From assembly GCA_964429695.1 (NCBI GenBank), contig CAYSCS010000087.1, forward strand, positions 24,706 through 88,705: a stretch of 64,000 nucleotides of DNA. Direction: 5' to 3'. The DNA is from CAYSCS01 sp964429695 (GTDB lineage: Bacteria; Acidobacteriota; Aminicenantia; Aminicenantales; Aminicenantaceae). Below are positions 63,701-64,000 of this stretch, piece by piece. The position numbers were made by a program, and so were the translations under genes. Each line of letters opens with the position of its first letter. The first letter of the stretch is position 1. The notes below the pieces were generated by a model, which made no database searches, had not been told where the DNA came from, and saw only the letters and a program-made list of their open reading frames with translations.

Positions 63701-63814
63701 CGTCCTTTAGCTGTGGTCTATATCGGCGGATTCTTCTTCGCCATCCTTTTGAGGCTCATCATTGTCCCTGTTCTCTATGAATTTTTCGGTAAGCTTGCTA
63801 TAAAAAAAAGCTAA
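60743..63814 (+). CDS. Heavy-metal-type RND efflux pump (CzcA/CusA-like)
   Basis: 1023 aa, twelve transmembrane helices and two large periplasmic loops. SRLPKDIYPDLNAPLVKI near the start, STTGSSVVTAEFEWGTD and the internal duplication fit the HME-RND group. TM4 reads GGLAIGIGKVANGSIIMVEN (391-410): the Asp residues of CzcA (D402, D408) are replaced by Gly and Asn (N402 here), while the Glu (E409) is kept. TM10 region has FGICVQNDIILVAKIND. AGGAGG lies 8 nt upstream of the ATG. The substrate is probably a metal but is not proven, and coupling may be unusual. Confidence 0.88.
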   Translation: MIDRLIDSALRNRVLTLLLVGLVSAAGVITYSRLPKDIYPDLNAPLVKIITENPGMASEDVERLISFPLESLLNGAPLVTRVRSESTTGSSVVTAEFEWGTDIYLARQIVSSKLELITGRLPLGTTLPILGPVSSRMGEVFEFAVTGDETDPLELRSIADWTIRYRLQGVPGISFVINLGGFVKQFQVFLKPEMLKNYNITINEVKEAIEKSNRNFSGGIILKGSQETLIKGEGRIETLDHIKNTVITSRNNVPVYVKDVAEVKVGKKFRRESGSHNGKEAVYVTVEKQYGGDTLEAIKNAKNALKQIEKDLPPDVKIKPFYDQSILIRKSLDHLEISMLEGALLIVLVMIFFMWHIKSALVASLTIPLSILIALVLMGIFDINLTVMSIGGLAIGIGKVANGSIIMVENIFRVFSEKKGQPPALTLTAEAAKDVGKHLFSASLIIILVFLPLFTLSGIEGAMFRPTAFAVAAALFGAMIINVSLQPVLSSFLFSGAQLKERKNPLLKYLTEKYQLFLLTSLRHKKTVLSVFLILILGAAIASNFLGKEFVPPLDEGSIMASTVMLPETSLEESVRMGTKIENIFLSLPEVVSVSRTTGTAEASEHLHPVNHSHYNIQLLPREKRKRGFKEITQAMRKELDKLPGIAYIFEQPISNKLAEMLTGTEGQLAVKLFGKDLAVLNEKIEEIRNVMAEIKGVADLHIEQTAGIPQMVIKPDREKLARYGISVGDVAEIVEIALNGLEVTDVYEPDRITSILIRLPEEYRNEEEKIKNLLVDAPNGERIPLSQLAEISRSEGPQTIFRENLMRRKIIMCNVVKRDIGSFVKEAKEKIEKEVDLPPGYFVTFGGQYESQQRALKHLSLLMLIVLGIIFVVLFSSFGSVWQALLVVLNIPSTLIGGILALLISGETLNVSSTIGLVALFGICVQNDIILVAKINDLRRQGFSLREAVLKGALLKFRPILMTDVVMIVAVLPLALIQTTGSELHRPLAVVYIGGFFFAILLRLIIVPVLYEFFGKLAIKKS

Positions 63815-63934
63815 ATCTAAAGAGTGAATTTAAAACTACTTTCTTCTCCAATAGAATTAAAAATCTTCTCTGATAAAGGGCAATAAGCTTGCCCTCTTTC
63901 CAAATTCTGACATTAATTTCTCTCCTAAAAGCTT

Positions 63935-63970
63935 AAAAAAGCCCCTCAAGCGTTTCTCATTCTGCTTGAG
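63935..63970 (-). terminator. Rho-independent terminator of a leftward gene entering from the right edge
   Basis: On the minus strand CTCAAGC (63964-63970) pairs with GCTTGAG (63945-63951), followed by GGGC and T6 (63935-63940). It overlaps the end of a short open frame. Confidence 0.55.
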
Positions 63971-64000
63971 CTATCTCTTCCGCATCCTCACGCCTGAACC
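63957..64000 (-). CDS. C-terminal end of an unidentified leftward gene
   Basis: Reading leftward from the window edge, one frame gives FRREDAEEIAQAE then TGA at 63957-63959, immediately followed by the terminator hairpin. Only 13 residues are visible, so no function can be given. The evidence is the stop-terminator spacing and the coding-like composition. Confidence 0.35.
   Translation of the reverse strand, partial: FRREDAEEIAQAE

Overview
This looks like a chromosomal segment from an uncultured, didermic, probably anaerobic bacterium with an A+T-leaning, Lys/Glu/Arg(AGA)-rich coding style. A TonB-dependent receptor and a tripartite RND pump show an outer membrane. A V/A-type ATPase in place of F-type genes, type IV pilus motors, many GT-C membrane enzymes, secreted amidohydrolase and NamZ-type enzymes, and a bacterial (not archaeal) gene set suggest a lineage such as Candidatus Aminicenantes. 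That placement is inference, not proof. Nothing looks like a prophage, IS element or CRISPR array; the window reads as ordinary core chromosome with some poorly described genes.

Layout. 0-3 kb: leftward pilB-pilT-pilC (pilC cut by the edge) behind a consensus promoter. 3.4-3.7 kb: tRNA-Pro and tRNA-Arg. 3.7-12.1 kb: leftward mutL, mtaB-purE-purD (overlapping), an SHMT-like enzyme and a Ctp protease. 12.2-19.9 kb: rightward tatA-tatC, a P-loop kinase overlapping a dCMP deaminase, a very large MurQ/GCKR-like SIS protein overlapping a NamZ (DUF1343) muramidase, and a GT-C/TPR membrane protein. 19.9-28.9 kb: leftward complete V-type ATPase operon in the order H-I-K-E-C-F-A-B-D, preceded by an unrecognised repeat protein. 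The K ring subunit carries the Na+-type ligand set. 29.0-30.7 kb: queC-queD-queE; the last preQ1 gene, queF, lies alone at 38.4 kb. 30.8-37.0 kb: envelope glycan region (YfhO-like, GT-C, DUF362, UbiA/DPPR-like). 37.4-44.0 kb: EamA transporter, queF, fur with its own operator-like sites, an IscU-like/DUF6485/radical-SAM/DUF6125 row, ilvE and a DUF123 nuclease. 44-47.5 kb: leftward PAP2 phosphatase, aromatic amino acid decarboxylase and nikR, with an apparently orphan promoter-terminator unit between the last two. 48.1-53.2 kb: cobalamin riboswitch controlling btuB-btuF-btuD-btuC. 53.4-55.0 kb: mgtE behind a highly structured leader. 55.3-57.1 kb: leftward amidohydrolase and DUF6506. 57.8-63.8 kb: small CPAC protein and a TolC-MFP-RND heavy-metal efflux operon.

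The regulatory theme is metals and cofactors: Fur, NikR, a B12 riboswitch, a candidate Mg-transporter leader RNA and a metal efflux operon sit within 20 kb. Promoters are unusually readable: TTGACA/TTGACT/TTGAAA boxes with 17-18 nt spacers recur in front of operon heads, and in one case (tatA) decide the start codon. The most interesting leads are the mgtE leader with mutually exclusive helices, the 46.8-47.06 kb orphan transcription unit, the long exported-looking MurQ-like protein next to NamZ, the tandem-repeat protein ahead of the V-ATPase, the metal RND pump whose TM4 aspartates are replaced, and operator-like palindromes on the nikR and fur promoters.
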